Shown: positions 18,509 to 27,280 of the stretch, in pieces
Position numbering within the stretch: the stretch's first letter is position 1
Layout: every line of letters begins with the position of its first letter
Origin: Rhodospirillales bacterium
Lineage (GTDB): Bacteria; Pseudomonadota; Alphaproteobacteria; Rhodospirillales; Casp-alpha2
Direction of reading: 5' to 3'
Assembly (NCBI GenBank): GCA_013203595.1
Contig: JABMNT010000061.1
Coordinates: 1 to 33,002 of the forward strand
DNA length: 33,002 bases
Notes under the pieces: generated by a model
Told to the model about the DNA's origin: nothing
The model's database searches: none
The model's input: only the letters and a program-made list of their open reading frames with translations
Program-made: the position numbers and the translations under genes

Positions 18509-19711
18509 ATGCAAGACGACCTGCCGCCGCCTGCCGCCGTGACCATGGAAAGCAACGCCTTCTGGCGCTGGTTTCCGGCTGGCATGCGCCGGCGCTGGTG
18601 GCTGTTCCGGCTGTTTGATCTGGCCTGCCGCTACCTGCCGCTGTTCAAAAAGCGCCGGGGGCTGGCAGTGATCCGCATGGACGGCATCGGTGATATGGTG
18701 TTGTTTCGCCCGTCACTGGAGCATTACGCAAAAACCTTCGATGTCGACCCTTCCGACATTACGATCATCGGCTGCGTCAGCTGGAAGTCTATTGCCGGCG
18801 AGGTCTTCGCCGGTTACCGGGTGATTTCCATCAACGAACATGCCTATGCCCGCAAGCCTCTGTATCGGTTACGAATCAATCTGAAAATGCGCCTGCTGGC
18901 GCCGCAAACCGTGGTTTCCGACGCCTATTTCCGGCGCGCCCTGATGGCCGACAGTCTGGTCTGGGTGACCGGGGCACCGCAGTCCTCTGTATCCTACCCC
19001 TATATCAACGAGCCGACCCGGGCTGAGTTTACCTGGTATCTGAGCCAGTGCCATACGATCGTCGACACCGGCGCCTATCCGCGCCACGAACTTGACCGCC
19101 ACGCCGCTTTTGTCTCCCATTTCGCCGGCAAAACAATAAAAGCGACGCCACCTCGGCTGCCCTGGCGTACAGGCAAGCCACCCCTTGCTGATGGCGCCCC
19201 CTATGTGGTGCTCAATCCGGGCAGCAATGAGTATGGCCGGCGCTGGCCTTTAGACAATTATGTGTCGCTTTCGAAATGGGTGTCCGGGCTTGGGTATCGG
19301 GCGGTGTTTGTTGGCAAGGCCGACGAAAAGGCCCATGCCGACCTGATATCGGAAACCGCCGATGGCCAGCAGATTATCGACATGACCGGCAAGACGGATC
19401 TGCCGGGACTTATGGATCTTCTCAGATCGGCAGCCCTGGTAGTCAGCAACGATACCGGACCGCTGCATCTGGCTATCGGGCTGGGGGCACCCACCGTGGC
19501 CATTGTCGGCGGTGGCCATTTTGGCAGTTTTGTGCCCTATCCGGCCCATGCCACGCCCAACAATGTGCGTTTTATCCATGAGAAGATGGACTGCTACCAC
19601 TGTTTCTGGCGCTGTCACAAACGCGATGATGCGAAAGCGTCGTTTCCCTGTGTGGCCGCGGTTTCCATCTCACAGGTCGAGGCCGCCTGCCGCGAGCTCT
19701 TGCCCGCATGA
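18509..19711 (+). CDS. Glycosyltransferase family 9 (heptosyltransferase-like)
   Basis: Predicted GT-B glycosyltransferase of family 9, of 400 residues, acting on lipopolysaccharide or another surface glycan; the donor sugar is not determinable. N-terminal domain: RGLAVIRMDGIGDMVLFRPSLEHY, the family's conserved D-G-I-G-D loop. C-terminal domain: YVVLNPGSNEYGRRWPLDNY and VVSNDTGPLHLAIGLGAPTVAIVGGGHFG, which bind the nucleotide-sugar. A cysteine cluster near the end, CYHCFWRC with a further FPC, resembles one in related GT9 proteins. The ATG at 18509 has no clear ribosome site; another ATG at 18545 is possible. The stop overlaps the ATG of the permease (ATGA), indicating coupling. Confidence 0.86.
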   Translation: MQDDLPPPAAVTMESNAFWRWFPAGMRRRWWLFRLFDLACRYLPLFKKRRGLAVIRMDGIGDMVLFRPSLEHYAKTFDVDPSDITIIGCVSWKSIAGEVFAGYRVISINEHAYARKPLYRLRINLKMRLLAPQTVVSDAYFRRALMADSLVWVTGAPQSSVSYPYINEPTRAEFTWYLSQCHTIVDTGAYPRHELDRHAAFVSHFAGKTIKATPPRLPWRTGKPPLADGAPYVVLNPGSNEYGRRWPLDNYVSLSKWVSGLGYRAVFVGKADEKAHADLISETADGQQIIDMTGKTDLPGLMDLLRSAALVVSNDTGPLHLAIGLGAPTVAIVGGGHFGSFVPYPAHATPNNVRFIHEKMDCYHCFWRCHKRDDAKASFPCVAAVSISQVEAACRELLPA

Positions 19712-21249
19712 CCGGGCTGGAGCCGAAACGGAGCTGGGGGGACGTCTATCAGGCCTTCAAGAACCCCAAGGTTGTTGCCCTGTTGTTTCTGGGCCTGTCC
19801 GCCGGCATTCCCATCCTGCTGATCTTTTCAACCCTGTCCGTATGGCTGCGCGAGGCCGGCGTCAGCCGCGCGACCATCGGATTTTTCAGCTGGGCGGCGC
19901 TCGGTTATGCCTTCAAGTTCATCTGGGCACCGCTGATTGACAAATTGCCGGTTCCCTGGCTTGCCCAGGTCATGGGGCGCCGGCGCTCCTGGCTTCTGCT
20001 GTCGCAACTGATGATCATCGGCTCGCTGTTTCTGATGGCGACCAGCGACCCGGCCCAATCATTAACAACCATGGCCCTGTTCGCCGTCCTGCTGGGTTTC
20101 TCGTCTGCCACCCAGGATATTGTCATTGATGCCTACCGGATTGAAGTCGCCGATGTTGATTTGCAGGGCATCATGTCGTCGGCCTATATCGCCGGATACC
20201 GCATCGGCATGCTTGTTGCCGGTGCCGGTGCCCTGGAACTTGCCGGTTTTTTCGACGGCGGTAACGGCTACAGCCTGGCCGCCTGGTCGAAGACCTATGT
20301 GTCAATGGCAGCGGTTATGGGCGTCGGTGTGCTGACAACCCTGGCCATTGCAGAGCCGGTTACCGAGCGCCGGCATGACGCAAACCTGCAAAAGACATCG
20401 GACTATGTGCGCTTTGTCGGCAGTTTTCTGGGCGCTGTGGGCACCCTTGTCGGTGTGTTTCTGCTCTCGGCGGAATTGGCAACAACAGCAAAATCCTATC
20501 TGGATGACAGCCTGGGTATAAATGGGGAATTAGCGGGTTTTCTGGTGGAAGCTGTTCGCTTAAGTTTTGCCATTGCCGGTGCGGCGCTGACGGGCAGTTT
20601 GCTCATTTTTACAAAGTTTGCCCCGAAGACCCTTATTATGGATAGCTACCTGGGGCCCTTTACCGATTTCTTCTCCCGCCATGGTAAAACCGCCCTGTTG
20701 ATACTGGCTCTGATATCCACCTACCGCATTGCCGATGTGATCATGGGGGTTATGGCCAATGTGTTTTATGTGGACCTGGGTTTTGATAAACAGGAGATCG
20801 GTCGCATATCCAAGGGCTTCGGTCTGGTCATGACGCTGATCGGCGGGTTCGCCGGTGGCGCTCTGGCCGTGCGCTACGGGGTCATGAAATCGCTGATGAC
20901 GGGCGCCATTCTGGCAGCGGCCTCGAACCTGCTGTTTGCCCTGCTAGCCCAGGTCGGCGACAGTATCAGCTTTCTCATGCTGGTCATTTCCGCCGACAAC
21001 CTGAGTGCCGGTATCGCCTCAGCGGCCTTTGTTGCCTATCTGTCGAGCCTGACCAGTTCCGCCTTCACCGCCACCCAATATGCCCTGTTCAGCTCGATTA
21101 TGGTCTTGTTGCCGAAAATTCTTGCCGGATATTCCGGCGTTATGGTCGAGAGTGTCGGCTATGAATGGTTCTTTGTCGGCACCGCAGCAATGGGCGTGCC
21201 CGTGTTGTTTTTAATTTATCTGGTGGCCCGCGCCAAACCGCCAGGCTGA
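19708..21249 (+). CDS. AmpG-like major facilitator permease
   Basis: Inner-membrane permease of 513 residues in the AmpG family, which imports anhydromuropeptides for peptidoglycan recycling. The protein is hydrophobic, with about 12-14 membrane helices. AmpG-type motifs include [41 protein letters not shown] near the N-terminus and [18 protein letters not shown], then [16 protein letters not shown]. The longer loops after helix 6 and near helix 7 are seen in alphaproteobacterial AmpG proteins. It is coupled to the GT9 gene by a 4-base overlap; whether the two work on the same envelope material is inference. The identity is strong to the family, while AmpG function itself is probable. Confidence 0.87.
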   Translation: MTGLEPKRSWGDVYQAFKNPKVVALLFLGLSAGIPILLIFSTLSVWLREAGVSRATIGFFSWAALGYAFKFIWAPLIDKLPVPWLAQVMGRRRSWLLLSQLMIIGSLFLMATSDPAQSLTTMALFAVLLGFSSATQDIVIDAYRIEVADVDLQGIMSSAYIAGYRIGMLVAGAGALELAGFFDGGNGYSLAAWSKTYVSMAAVMGVGVLTTLAIAEPVTERRHDANLQKTSDYVRFVGSFLGAVGTLVGVFLLSAELATTAKSYLDDSLGINGELAGFLVEAVRLSFAIAGAALTGSLLIFTKFAPKTLIMDSYLGPFTDFFSRHGKTALLILALISTYRIADVIMGVMANVFYVDLGFDKQEIGRISKGFGLVMTLIGGFAGGALAVRYGVMKSLMTGAILAAASNLLFALLAQVGDSISFLMLVISADNLSAGIASAAFVAYLSSLTSSAFTATQYALFSSIMVLLPKILAGYSGVMVESVGYEWFFVGTAAMGVPVLFLIYLVARAKPPG

Positions 21250-21284
21250 TCTGTTGGCCGTCGACGCGATGGCTTTCCCGCACC

Positions 21285-21313
21285 TTGACCGCCGGGCCGG
21301 TTAACGCCATAAA
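21285..21313 (+). promoter_or_regulatory. Predicted promoter for trpS
   Basis: TTGACC at 21285-21290 and CATAAA at 21308-21313 are separated by exactly 17 bases and lie about 40 bases before the trpS ATG, in the non-coding gap after the permease. This is a fair sigma-70-type match (5 of 6 and 4 of 6). Confidence 0.5.
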
Positions 21314-21350
21314 TCGGCCCTTCATTATTTGCAATTTTTGGGTTGGAATC

Positions 21351-22349
21351 ATGCAGCGAATATTTTCCGGCGTTCAGCCGACAGGTAATCTTCATCTCGG
21401 CAATTACCTGGGCGCCATCCGTAACTGGGTGCGCCTGCAGAACGATTACGAATGCATCTTCTGCATGGTTGATCTGCATGCCATCACCGTCTGGCAGGAG
21501 CCCGACCAGTTGCGCTCCAATACCCGCGAAGTGGCGGCAGCGATGATCGCGTCGGGCGTTGATCCTGAAAACAATATCATCTTCAACCAGAGCCAGGTGC
21601 CGCAGCATGCGGAACTGGCCTGGATCTTCAATTGTGTGGCACGACTCGGCTGGCTCGACCGGATGACCCAGTTCAAGGAAAAGGCCGGCAAGGACAAGGA
21701 GCGGGCCTCGGTCGGGCTGTATGCCTATCCCAATCTGATGGCCGCTGATATCCTGGTCTACAAGGCCACCCACGTGCCCGTTGGCGAAGACCAGAAGCAG
21801 CATCTGGAGCTGTGTCGCGATATCGCCCAGAAGTTCAATCACGATTACGAGGAAGATTTCTTCCCGATCGTTGAGCCGCTGATCTTTGGTGAGGCGACCC
21901 GGGTGATGTCGCTTCGCGACGGCACCAGTAAAATGAGTAAATCCGATGCCTCGGACGCATCCAGGATCAATATGACCGACGATGTCGACACCATCACCAA
22001 AAAAATTCGCCGTGCCCGTACCGATGCGGAGCCGCTGCCGATGGAAGTGGCGGGCCTGAAAGGCCGCGCCGAGGCGGCCAATCTGGTGGGCATCTATGCC
22101 GCTCTCAATGACAGCAGTTCGGCCCAGGTGCTGGCCGAGTTCGGCGGTCAGGGGTTCGGTGTCTTCAAACCGGCGCTAGCCGATCTGGCGGTCGACAAGC
22201 TGGCCACCATTCAGGATGAAATGCGCCGGCTGATGGCGGATCCCGCACATGTCGACGGGATTATCCGTTCCGGCGCGGAAAAGGCCCGGGCCATCGCCGA
22301 GCCGATCCTGCGTGAGGTGCACAACAAGATTGGTATTCTGCAGCCCTAA
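21351..22349 (+). CDS. trpS: Tryptophanyl-tRNA synthetase
   Basis: Class I aminoacyl-tRNA synthetase charging tRNA-Trp. The 332-residue protein, from ATG at 21351, begins [22 protein letters not shown] with the HIGH-equivalent HLGN, continues with DLHAITVW, and has the KMSKS loop as [11 protein letters not shown] reading frame open from 21165 adds 62 residues that overlap the permease gene and have no synthetase character, so I reject that extension. No leader peptide rich in Trp codons is visible. It is convergent with the UxaA-family gene, separated by 16 bases. Confidence 0.97.
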   Translation: MQRIFSGVQPTGNLHLGNYLGAIRNWVRLQNDYECIFCMVDLHAITVWQEPDQLRSNTREVAAAMIASGVDPENNIIFNQSQVPQHAELAWIFNCVARLGWLDRMTQFKEKAGKDKERASVGLYAYPNLMAADILVYKATHVPVGEDQKQHLELCRDIAQKFNHDYEEDFFPIVEPLIFGEATRVMSLRDGTSKMSKSDASDASRINMTDDVDTITKKIRRARTDAEPLPMEVAGLKGRAEAANLVGIYAALNDSSSAQVLAEFGGQGFGVFKPALADLAVDKLATIQDEMRRLMADPAHVDGIIRSGAEKARAIAEPILREVHNKIGILQP

Positions 22350-22365
22350 AACTGGTTGTTTGACC

Positions 22366-23907
22366 TTAACCGACCACGCCGATCTGCCAGGGCACAAACT
22401 CGTGGCGACCCAGGTCCAGGGTTTCGCTGCAGGTTTTCTTGCCCGATGCGGTGTCCAAAAACAGCTGGAAGATGCGTTCGCCCATTTCATCCAGATCGCA
22501 GGTGCCGTCAACGATTTCACCGCAGTTGATGTCCATGTCTTCGCGCATGCGCTCGTACATATAGGTGTTCGACGCCAGCTTCAGGGACGGCGACGGCTTG
22601 GCCCCGAAGCACGACCCGCGCCCAGTGGTAAAAGCGATCATATTGGCTCCGCCGGCAATCTGGCCGGTCGCCGAAACCGGGTCATAACCCGGCGTGTCCA
22701 TGAACACGAAACCGGACTGGGTCACCCGGTGGGCATATTCGTAAACCGCCATCAGCGGTCCGGTGCCGCCCTTCATGGACGAGCCCAGGGATTTTTCGGT
22801 GATATTGGCGAGGCCGCCTTTCTGGTTGCCGGGGCTGACCTTTCCATTGATCTGCACGTCGGAACCAGCGCAGTATTCCTTCCACCAGCGGATCCGTTCA
22901 ACCAGTTTGTCGCCGATTTCGCGGGTCGCGGCACGCGCCGTCAGGGTATGTTCGACCCCGTAGATCTCCGGTGTTTCCGACAAGATTCCGGTACCCCCAT
23001 GGCGGGCCAGGATATCGACGGCCCGACCCAGCGCCGGATTGGCGGAGATCGACGAGAAACTGTCTGAACCACCGCATTGCAGGCCGACCATGAGGTGACT
23101 GGCCGAGACGGTCTGGCGGGTGTTTTTATTGGCATCAGGCAACATCTCCTTGACCGCTTCGATGCCGGCAGCGATGGACGCCCGGGTGCCACCGCTGTCC
23201 TGCATCACCATGGTCCGGATCCGAGAGCTTTCGCGGATCCCCTGGGCGCCCAGCAGGCCACCGATCTGGCAACGCTCGCAGCCCAGACCCATGACCAGGG
23301 TGGCGGCCACGTTTGGGTGCGTGATATAGCCGCCCAGTGTGCGGTGCAGCAGGTTCATGGGCTCGCCGGTCTGCGGCATGCCGCAGCCGAGATGGTGGGA
23401 AAAGGCGGCGACGCCATCGATGTTGGGGTAGTCGGCGAGGCGTTCCTTGGTGAAATGGTCGGCGATGGCATGGACAACCGTGGCCGAACAATTGACCGTG
23501 GCGACAATGGCGATGAAATTGCGGGTGCCGACCCGGCCGTCGTCACGCAGATAGCCTTCGAAGGTTGCCCGCTCGGCTTCCGGCAACAGCTCAACGGGTT
23601 TGTACTCCTTGCAGAACGCGTAGTCCTTCTGGCCTTCGTGGAACATCACGTTGTGATTTTCCAGCATGCTGCCGACGGCGATGTCGGAATCCGCATAACC
23701 GATGATCACATTGTATTTGCGGATAGCATCACCCTTGCTGATCGGCTGGGTGGCGACCTTGTAACCGGCGGTCACTGCGCCTGTGGTGATCACACCGGCG
23801 GCCACCTCAACCCCGGCGGCGATCGGCATGCGGGCGACCACCACATTGTCGTTGGGATGCAGGCGAACGGCGGGGCCGGACATATCTTTGGTCGGGTGGT
23901 CGAGCAT
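22366..23907 (-). CDS. UxaA-family hydrolyase (altronate/galactarate dehydratase-like)
   Basis: Sugar-acid dehydratase of the altronate/galactarate family, 513 residues from the ATG at 23907, which follows an AAGGA site; a start at 24054 would add 49 residues with no family character. The N-terminal SAF-like domain spans about residues 10-100 (RLHPNDNVVVARMPIAAGVEV). The catalytic region has GYLRDDGRVGTRN, VNCSATVVHAI, FSHHLGCGMPQ, LGCERCQ, VGLQCGGSDSFSSISANPALG and the C-terminal GANMIAFTTGRGSCFG with CGEIVDGT. The Cys/His set is typical of the Fe-dependent enzymes. The substrate could be altronate, galactarate or a related acid. It stands alone, with no uronate or hexuronate genes around it, so the physiological pathway is not shown. 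Confidence 0.86.
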   Translation of the reverse strand: MLDHPTKDMSGPAVRLHPNDNVVVARMPIAAGVEVAAGVITTGAVTAGYKVATQPISKGDAIRKYNVIIGYADSDIAVGSMLENHNVMFHEGQKDYAFCKEYKPVELLPEAERATFEGYLRDDGRVGTRNFIAIVATVNCSATVVHAIADHFTKERLADYPNIDGVAAFSHHLGCGMPQTGEPMNLLHRTLGGYITHPNVAATLVMGLGCERCQIGGLLGAQGIRESSRIRTMVMQDSGGTRASIAAGIEAVKEMLPDANKNTRQTVSASHLMVGLQCGGSDSFSSISANPALGRAVDILARHGGTGILSETPEIYGVEHTLTARAATREIGDKLVERIRWWKEYCAGSDVQINGKVSPGNQKGGLANITEKSLGSSMKGGTGPLMAVYEYAHRVTQSGFVFMDTPGYDPVSATGQIAGGANMIAFTTGRGSCFGAKPSPSLKLASNTYMYERMREDMDINCGEIVDGTCDLDEMGERIFQLFLDTASGKKTCSETLDLGRHEFVPWQIGVVG

Positions 23908-23962
23908 GGTGGCGGGTCCTTGGTGTGTTTGGGGGTGAAAATTTGTCAATATTTGTTTTAAC

Positions 23963-23991
23963 AGCATAGTTGGGTTTTTACCGGAGGGCAA
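23963..23991 (-). promoter_or_regulatory. Predicted promoter for the UxaA-family gene
   Basis: Read on the minus strand, TTGCCC (plus positions 23986-23991) and TATGCT (23963-23968) are 17 bases apart, about 55 bases upstream of the chosen start at 23907. A TTGACA lies closer to the gene but has no -10 partner at the right distance. Confidence 0.35.
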
Positions 23992-24126
23992 TATCCTGCC
24001 ATCATCCCGGTTCTGTGTCCCGATACCGCGGCAGGCGATTTTCACATTTTGCAACCTATAATTTGTAGTATGTGTTTTTAATCGCCTTTATTGTGCCGTT
24101 ACCTTTTTTCCAAACAGGAGATTGCC

Positions 24127-25695
24127 ATGGTCGCCAGGATCAAGACCGTCGCTTTTCAGGGCATCGAGGTGGTCGGCATTGACGTGCAGGTGCAAACTGC
24201 CAACGGCCTGCCGGCCTTCACCATCGTCGGCCTGGCCGACAAGGCCGTCGGCGAAAGCCGGGAGCGGGTGCGGGCGGCGCTGCATGCCATGGGCCTGGCC
24301 TTGCCCAACAAGCGGATCACGGTCAATCTGTCACCGGCCGACCTGGCCAAGGAAGGCAGTCATTACGACCTGCCCATCGCGCTCGGCCTGCTGGTGGCCA
24401 TGGGGCTGATCGAACAGGACGATATCGATCCCTTCGTCGCCCTGGGTGAACTGGCGCTGGATGGCTCGGTTTTGTCGGTGACCGGGGTATTGCCGGCGGC
24501 GGTTTTTGCGGTGGCCAGTGGCGGTGGCCTGATTTGTCCGGCGGCCCATCAGCGCGAGGCCCTGTGGTCCGATAACCAGCGGATCTTGGCGGTGTCCAGC
24601 CTGCTGGCCCTGCTCAACCACTTCAAGGGGGCACAAACCCTGGCCTATGCCCGCCGGGGCGCCGGTGACGGCCTTGATGCGGATCCGGACAGGGCCCGGG
24701 CGGCGCTTGATATGCGCGAAGTCAAAGGCCAGGAAACCGCCAAGCGGGTTCTCGAAGTGGCTGCCGCCGGCGGTCATCACCTGCTGATGGTCGGCCCGCC
24801 GGGGTCCGGAAAATCCATGCTGGCCGCGCGCCTGCCGGGCCTGCTGCCAAAGCTGACCGCGCCCGAAGTGCTGGAAGTGAGTATGGTGCTGTCGGTGGCC
24901 GGAGAAATCAGGGACGGCCAGCTGAGCAACAGCCGACCGTTTCGCGAGCCCCATCATTCGGCTACCATGGCGTCGCTGGTCGGTGGTGGCAATCGGATCC
25001 GGCCGGGCGAAATATCCCTGGCCCATCTGGGGGTCCTGTTTCTGGATGAACTGCCTGAATTCAACCGCGCCGCCCTGGAAGCCCTGCGCCAGCCCCTGGA
25101 GACCGGTCAGGTTTCCATCGCCCGCGCCAATGCTCATTTGACCTACCCGGCCCGGGTCCAGCTGGTCGGTGCCATGAACCCCTGCCGCTGCGGCCATCTG
25201 GCTGACCCCCTGCGGGCCTGTACCCGGGCCCCGAAATGCGGGGAGACCTATCAAAACCGGCTGTCAGGGCCGCTGCTCGACCGTTTTGACTTGCATGTGG
25301 ACGTACCTGCCGTGCGACCCCGGGATTTGACCCTGCCGCCAGCCGCTGAAGGCTCGGCCGAGATCCGCCGCCGGGTCGAAGCGGCACGGCAGATTCAGGC
25401 TGACCGCCTGCGCCAGCACGGCGCAGCGGCAAACATCCGCTGCAACGCTGATATGGATGGAGATCTGCTGATGGCCGTGGCTGAGCCCGATGCCCCGGCC
25501 AAAACCCTGTTGATGCAGGCCGCCGAACGCTTTGCCCTGTCGGCCCGCGCCTATCACCGGGTGATCCGGGTGGCCCGCACCCTGGCCGACCTGGACGCCG
25601 CCACCGGGATCGGCCGCATTCACATCGCCGAAGCCCTGTCGTATCGCAAGCTGGAACGCCAGACCCCGACAAGGGAGCTGCGGGTCGTCGGCTGA
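24127..25695 (+). CDS. YifB/ComM-family Mg-chelatase-like AAA ATPase
   Basis: AAA+ ATPase of the YifB/ComM group, 522 residues. ComM of naturally transforming bacteria is a hexameric helicase that promotes branch migration during uptake of foreign DNA; in non-transforming species the role is unclear. The N-terminal Lon-like/ChlI-type domain is seen in TANGLPAFTIVGLADKAVGESRERVR and the NLSPADLAKEGSHYDLP segment. Walker A is GPPGSGKS at residues 223-230, Walker B is LFLDELPEF, and a cysteine cluster CNPCRCGH to PKCG follows the AAA core. The C-terminus carries the Mg_chelatase_C region with IHIAEALSYRKLER. The ATG at 24127 follows AGGAG; an upstream start at 24091 adds only 12 residues. A TATAAT at 24057-24062 is a possible -10, but no -35 matches. 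Confidence 0.9.
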   Translation: MVARIKTVAFQGIEVVGIDVQVQTANGLPAFTIVGLADKAVGESRERVRAALHAMGLALPNKRITVNLSPADLAKEGSHYDLPIALGLLVAMGLIEQDDIDPFVALGELALDGSVLSVTGVLPAAVFAVASGGGLICPAAHQREALWSDNQRILAVSSLLALLNHFKGAQTLAYARRGAGDGLDADPDRARAALDMREVKGQETAKRVLEVAAAGGHHLLMVGPPGSGKSMLAARLPGLLPKLTAPEVLEVSMVLSVAGEIRDGQLSNSRPFREPHHSATMASLVGGGNRIRPGEISLAHLGVLFLDELPEFNRAALEALRQPLETGQVSIARANAHLTYPARVQLVGAMNPCRCGHLADPLRACTRAPKCGETYQNRLSGPLLDRFDLHVDVPAVRPRDLTLPPAAEGSAEIRRRVEAARQIQADRLRQHGAAANIRCNADMDGDLLMAVAEPDAPAKTLLMQAAERFALSARAYHRVIRVARTLADLDAATGIGRIHIAEALSYRKLERQTPTRELRVVG

Positions 25696-25735
25696 CCGGC
25701 AAGCAGTGGCCGGGGCCGATTGGGCAAACCGGGGA

Positions 25736-25975
25736 CTACCGGGGATTATTGCAGGGAACACCGTCCTCGCCGATGGCAGCGGGTTCAGCCGGCGGATCGG
25801 TTTCGGCGGCGATCAGTTGCTCCAGGGCCAGTGCCGTAGAGGGATGACCAATGGCTTTCAGGCGTTCCGACAGACCGTTGAGGACAGCCAGATTTGATAG
25901 GTCAAAAGTTTCGGCAATGCATTTTTTCAGCTTCTGGGTTTTTGCCGACAGGCTATTGGTGGATATCTTCACCAC
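25736..25975 (-). CDS. Small hypothetical protein
   Basis: Reading frame of 79 residues starting at a GTG (25975) placed 7 bases after a GGAG ribosome site, which supports a real gene. The N-terminal half is basic (STNSLSAKTQKLKKCIAE), then comes an amphipathic stretch LSNLAVLNGLSERLKAIGHPSTALALEQLIAAETD, likely two or three helices. The tail is acidic and Pro-rich. I do not recognise a family. No signal peptide or membrane segment is present. It lies between yifB (convergent) and the RTX remnant. Confidence 0.55.
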   Translation of the reverse strand: MVKISTNSLSAKTQKLKKCIAETFDLSNLAVLNGLSERLKAIGHPSTALALEQLIAAETDPPAEPAAIGEDGVPCNNPR

Positions 25976-26095
25976 GTTGGTTCTCCGATCACGACTACAA
26001 GTTAGCAGTATGACCGAACCAGATGTCTGGCCTATTGACGGGAGGTCAAAGCCGTGTGAACGCCTATAAATACCCTCAGCTCCGGGTTGCCACCC

Positions 26096-26650
26096 TTATC
26101 CGCCCAGAAGAAAGTCAGCGGCTTCGAAATCAGAGGCATTGACGCTGATGATGTCGGCAATCTGATAGGAATTCAGATGCGTCGCGGCGGCGGCGTCTTC
26201 CGTATAGTAGACACCGACGCCTTCTGTGCCGCTGTTCGAGCCCATGACCAGGATTGCCGAGCCGGAGGCACCGCCGGAAATATCAAAGGGGTTTGCTGAC
26301 AGGGAACCTTCGCCAATTTCGAAATAATTGGCTCCATCCGTCAGCAGGCCCGTGTCGCCCAGGCCAAAGTCGGCGTTGGACAGGGAAAAGCTGTCGCCAT
26401 CGGCCGCTGTATAGTCGGAAATGGTATCTGTACCCAGAGACTGAACCCGTTCCGCCACTGTCGCACCACTGCCATCGGCAAATTCAAACACATCCGCGCC
26501 GTCGCCACCGGCAAGGCTGTCATTGCCTTCGCCGCCGCGCAGAATATCGTCACCGGCATAACCGAATAAATTGTCACCGCCAGTGCCACCATACAAGTGG
26601 TCAGCGCCATCATCCCCATAGAGGTCATCATTACCGGCTTCGCCCCCGTA
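26096..26650 (-). pseudogene. C-terminal remnant of an RTX calcium-binding protein
   Basis: In this frame the sequence encodes about 184 residues with no true start. The upper part has nonapeptide RTX units of the GGxGxDxL type (YGGEAGNDDLYGDDGADHLYGGTG split over three or more repeats, then GGEGNDSLAGGDGADVFEF). The lower part is a terminal domain ending in NASDFEAADFLLGG, typical of the C-terminal secretion end of type I secreted proteins. The upstream end does not continue as RTX: at about 26650 the sequence turns into the SDR gene in another frame. An ATG at 26596 is in frame, but no ribosome site is seen. I regard it as a fragment left by a deletion or created by an assembly join. Confidence 0.8.
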
Positions 26651-26660
26651 TCGGGGCGAA
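26639..26660. repeat. Perfect inverted repeat at the SDR/RTX junction
   Basis: TTCGCCCC at 26639-26646 and GGGGCGAA at 26653-26660 are perfect reverse complements with a 6-base spacer. One arm belongs to the RTX side and the other to the SDR side of the coding switch, so the breakpoint lies in the hairpin. Confidence 0.85.
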
Positions 26661-26937
26661 TCGCCGCATTGTTGACCAGCACGTCGATGGCGCCATTGAA
26701 GGCGATGGCTTCGGCGGCGACGGCTCCGGCACCGGCCCGGCTGCCCACATCACCCATGACAACCGAAGCACGGACACCAAGAGCCTGGGCGGCGGCGCTA
26801 ACATCTGCACAGGCGGCCTGGTTATGGGCGCCATTCGTTACGATATCGAAACCATCAGCCGCCAGGGCCAGCGCCACGGCGCGGCCGATGTTCCGCCCGG
26901 AGCCTGTTATCAATGCGGTTTTTCTCTGTTCACTCAT
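26647..26937 (-). pseudogene. Truncated short-chain dehydrogenase/reductase (N-terminal part)
   Basis: The first 96-97 residues are a classical SDR Rossmann fold: TALITGSGRNIGRAVALALAADG gives the cofactor glycine motif TGxxxxIG, and VLVNNAAIRPD gives the NNAG-type motif. A full SDR has about 250 residues with a catalytic Ser-Tyr-Lys set; none is present here. After RPDT at about 26647 the same frame runs into translated RTX DNA read out of frame and stops at 26341. The ATG at 26937 overlaps the TGA of the upstream monooxygenase (TGATG), so it was the third gene of that operon. The remaining product would lack a catalytic site. Confidence 0.85.
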
Positions 26938-27254
26938 CAATCCGTCCCTTTGTCCTGATCCTGTTCGGCCCCGTTGTCGACAACAACGGGCACCTCAAAA
27001 TAACTGATGTCGGCAATCGATCCGTAGCGCTCACCAACCTGTTTCAGCCAGGCCGGCGTATGCACGGCGGCCGCCGATTCCCGGTCTCGCCACAGGTAAA
27101 ATCCACCGACCCGGTCGACCCCGTCAAACAGATAATATTTGCGCAGCAGTCCGGGCGTTCCCCGGTAGTTCGGCGCACTGGCTTCAAAGGCCGCGACCAC
27201 CTCTTCGCGCCGCGCCGGTGCCGGCAGTTTGATCTGGACCAGGGCTGTAATCAT
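26937..27254 (-). CDS. YdhR-like small monooxygenase-family protein
   Basis: Predicted 105-residue protein of the dimeric alpha/beta-barrel YdhR/ABM-like family, annotated as putative monooxygenases. The sequence has the family pattern MITALVQIKLP, GLLRKYYLFDGVDRVGGFYLWRDRESA, then WLKQVGERYG and the strand ISYFEVPVVVDN. I chose the ATG at 27254 because AGGAGG lies directly upstream at good spacing; a start at 27275 adds seven residues. The substrate and true activity are unknown for most members. It is the middle gene of a minus-strand operon: 26 bases after the 2OG oxygenase, and overlapping the SDR start at its stop. Confidence 0.82.
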   Translation of the reverse strand: MITALVQIKLPAPARREEVVAAFEASAPNYRGTPGLLRKYYLFDGVDRVGGFYLWRDRESAAAVHTPAWLKQVGERYGSIADISYFEVPVVVDNGAEQDQDKGTD

Positions 27255-27280
27255 GGGCTTCCTCCTCTGGGGCAACCGAC

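Noticed and set aside
21165-21350. N-terminal extension of trpS
   Set aside because: The extra 62 residues overlap the permease gene and have no synthetase character; the canonical start is at 21351, with a promoter between.
24057-24062. Perfect TATAAT as a yifB promoter
   Set aside because: No acceptable -35 lies 16-18 bases upstream, so I did not call it a promoter.
26341-26646. C-terminal extension of the SDR frame to 26341
   Set aside because: This stretch is the RTX sequence read in the wrong frame; it has no SDR character.
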